Source: Streptomyces armeniacus (GTDB lineage: Bacteria > Actinomycetota > Actinomycetes > Streptomycetales > Streptomycetaceae). From it: DNA of 64,000 nt. Every line of letters begins with the position of its first letter. Positions within the stretch are counted from its first letter, which is position 1. The notes under the pieces are model-generated. The model was given only the letters and a program-made list of their open reading frames with translations, had not been told where the DNA came from and made no database searches. Of the stretch, positions 63,028 to 64,000 are shown piece by piece. A program made the translations under genes and the position numbers. Location: the NCBI RefSeq assembly GCF_003355155.1, contig NZ_CP031320.1:4889367-4953366 (forward strand), read 5' to 3'.

Positions 63028-63744
63028 TCACCGGCGCGTTGCCTCTCCGGTGCGGGACGGCACGCTGCGTCCGAGGAGATCGCGCGCCTGACGTTCGGCC
63101 CGTTCGGGCTCGCGGTCCGCGATGAACCCCGCGAGACGTGTGTGGGCCTCGACGTCGAGGAGTTCGGCGGCACGGAGATCCATCGGCATGTCGGCGGCCG
63201 TCAGGGAGCCGTGCACCAGGCTGTTGAACGCGAGCAGGTAAGCGAGGTTGCCGGAGCCCTGGACGATCAGTCGCCACCAGGCGACGTCGGCGGCGCCCAG
63301 CGCGGCCAGGTCCGGGCCCGCCTGCTCGTAGCGTTCGGCGGCGGCGACCACCTCTTCGGCGGTCTGCGAGGAGCAGCGGCCGGCGCAGAGCCGGGCGGCG
63401 TCGGCGCCGATGCAGGCCCTCATCTCCAGGGCGTCAAAGGCGAGTTCGGGCGCCGCGACTCCCTCGCCGGACTGTGCGAGTTCCACGACCAGGTCGAGCC
63501 CGGCGGTTTCCCGCCAGTCCTGCACCAGGGTCCGGCCGCCGTGGCTGACCGCGACGAGCCGTGCCTGCTGAAGCCGCTTGACCGCCTCCCGTATGGCGTG
63601 CCGGTTCACGCCGTACTCCTCGGCAAGGTCTCGCTCGGCTGTCAGGGCAGCGCCCGCGCTCAGTTCACCGCTCAGGATCCTGTCGCGCAGCAGGACGTAG
63701 ACCTGCTCGGAGACTCCCTCACGGCGGATTGGTGGTTGCCACAT
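63028..63744 (-). CDS. FadR/VanR-type GntR transcriptional regulator
   Basis: A 238-residue GntR/FCD regulator. Winged helix VSEQVYVLLRDRILSGELSAG, TAERDLAEEYGVNRHAIREAVKRLQQARLV; FCD domain with AFDALEMRACIGADAARL, WWRLIVQGSGN and HTRLAGFIADREPERAE, where the His/Asp set suggests a metal-assisted acid ligand. ATG 63744 is preferred; the in-frame extension to 63843 is non-coding. A TGGT-N3-ACCA operator 37 bases upstream implies autoregulation, probably together with the rightward gene at the window edge. Confidence 0.9.
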   Translation of the reverse strand: MWQPPIRREGVSEQVYVLLRDRILSGELSAGAALTAERDLAEEYGVNRHAIREAVKRLQQARLVAVSHGGRTLVQDWRETAGLDLVVELAQSGEGVAAPELAFDALEMRACIGADAARLCAGRCSSQTAEEVVAAAERYEQAGPDLAALGAADVAWWRLIVQGSGNLAYLLAFNSLVHGSLTAADMPMDLRAAELLDVEAHTRLAGFIADREPERAERQARDLLGRSVPSRTGEATRR

Positions 63745-63780
63745 GCGCTCAGATTTCACCAAGCGGCGGCACTGGTCAAC

Positions 63781-63791
63781 TGGTTGGACCA
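63781..63791. promoter_or_regulatory. TGGTTGGACCA operator of FCD-type GntR regulator
   Basis: TGGT-TGG-ACCA fits the TNGT-N3-ACNA half-site pattern known for FadR/VanR-type GntR regulators. It lies 37 bp upstream of the GntR start. Confidence 0.6.
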
Positions 63792-63861
63792 AAAGTTCAC
63801 CGAACTTCTCGCGGCGGAACGAACGATGAACGTTCCTGGTCACGCCCCCCGCGCCACCTTG

Positions 63862-63877
63862 TGTGATCTAGATCACA
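63862..63877. promoter_or_regulatory. 16-bp perfect palindrome, CRP/FNR-like
   Basis: TGTGATCTAGATCACA is a perfect palindrome matching TGTGA-N6-TCACA, about 97 bp upstream of the rightward GTG at 63974. It could bind the cAMP receptor protein, coupling the downstream gene to carbon status. Confidence 0.6.
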
Positions 63878-63973
63878 AACTCTGGTGGACCTCTCGATGC
63901 GTCGGCAGACTCGCCGCCCATGCCAACTCCGGCGGGACGGCCGGAGGTTCACTCCCGAGCATTGGGGACCCCT

Positions 63974-64000
63974 GTGAAGATCACACGCAGAGCTGCCGCT
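63974..64000 (+). CDS. start of a rightward gene (3' end outside window), probably exported
   Basis: GTG 63974 begins MKITRRAAA, a typical start of a signal peptide, and runs off the window edge. GGGGACC lies eight bases upstream. Only nine codons are visible, so no family can be assigned. With a GntR regulator diverging and a CRP-like palindrome upstream, a solute-binding protein of a sugar or acid transporter is a reasonable guess only. Confidence 0.35.

Overview
The window is very GC-rich, densely coding actinobacterial DNA, almost certainly from Streptomyces or a close relative. Evidence: strong third-position GC, frequent GTG and TTG starts, many 4-bp ATGA/GTGA gene overlaps, a TTA codon reserved for one biosynthetic gene, and a purD / membrane protein / dimethylformamidase-like / purC order that I recall from Streptomyces core chromosomes (from memory, not searched). 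I saw no rRNA, tRNA, CRISPR array or replication origin.

Layout. 0-4.1 kb: ABC-2 exporter with a NarL-type two-component system. 4.3-19 kb: core-like genes (purD, purC, SDR, class III aminotransferase with GntR regulator, PfpI/MarR pair, Ser/Thr kinase). 19.1-45.0 kb: a biosynthetic region. Its left arm holds a degenerate type I PKS acyltransferase-thioesterase relic, an isocitrate lyase, a methyltransferase, and a ThDP enzyme coupled to an acyl carrier protein. A middle block carries a reductase, two flavoenzymes and a second methyltransferase. Its right arm is a run of ten minus-strand genes: prenyl diphosphate synthase, UbiA-type prenyltransferase or cyclase, ACP, KS, CLF, benzoate-CoA-ligase-like enzyme, ABC exporter and two P450s. 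The parts suggest a polyketide-terpenoid hybrid. I do not recognise the product, and no pathway regulator lies inside the region.

45-50 kb: a 210-bp MITE-like element, a methyltransferase, a type III PKS, an MmyB-type regulator and a tryptophan-synthase-alpha-like protein that seems to have lost its catalytic acids. 49.5-59.3 kb: ROK regulator with GH36 alpha-galactosidase, PucR-type regulator, an internally deleted glycosyltransferase, DUF1906 secreted protein, ArsR-like regulator and small secreted or membrane proteins.

60.0-62.7 kb is the most novel locus: a minus-strand operon of a 52-codon ORF with a strong ribosome binding site and a C-terminal Cys-x3-Cys, then an HTTM (SdpB-like) membrane protein, a membrane-anchored alpha/beta hydrolase and an SdpA-like protein. 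This is the architecture expected of an uncharacterised Sdp-like peptide system. The window ends with a FadR/VanR-type GntR regulator, operator-like palindromes and the first codons of a rightward gene.
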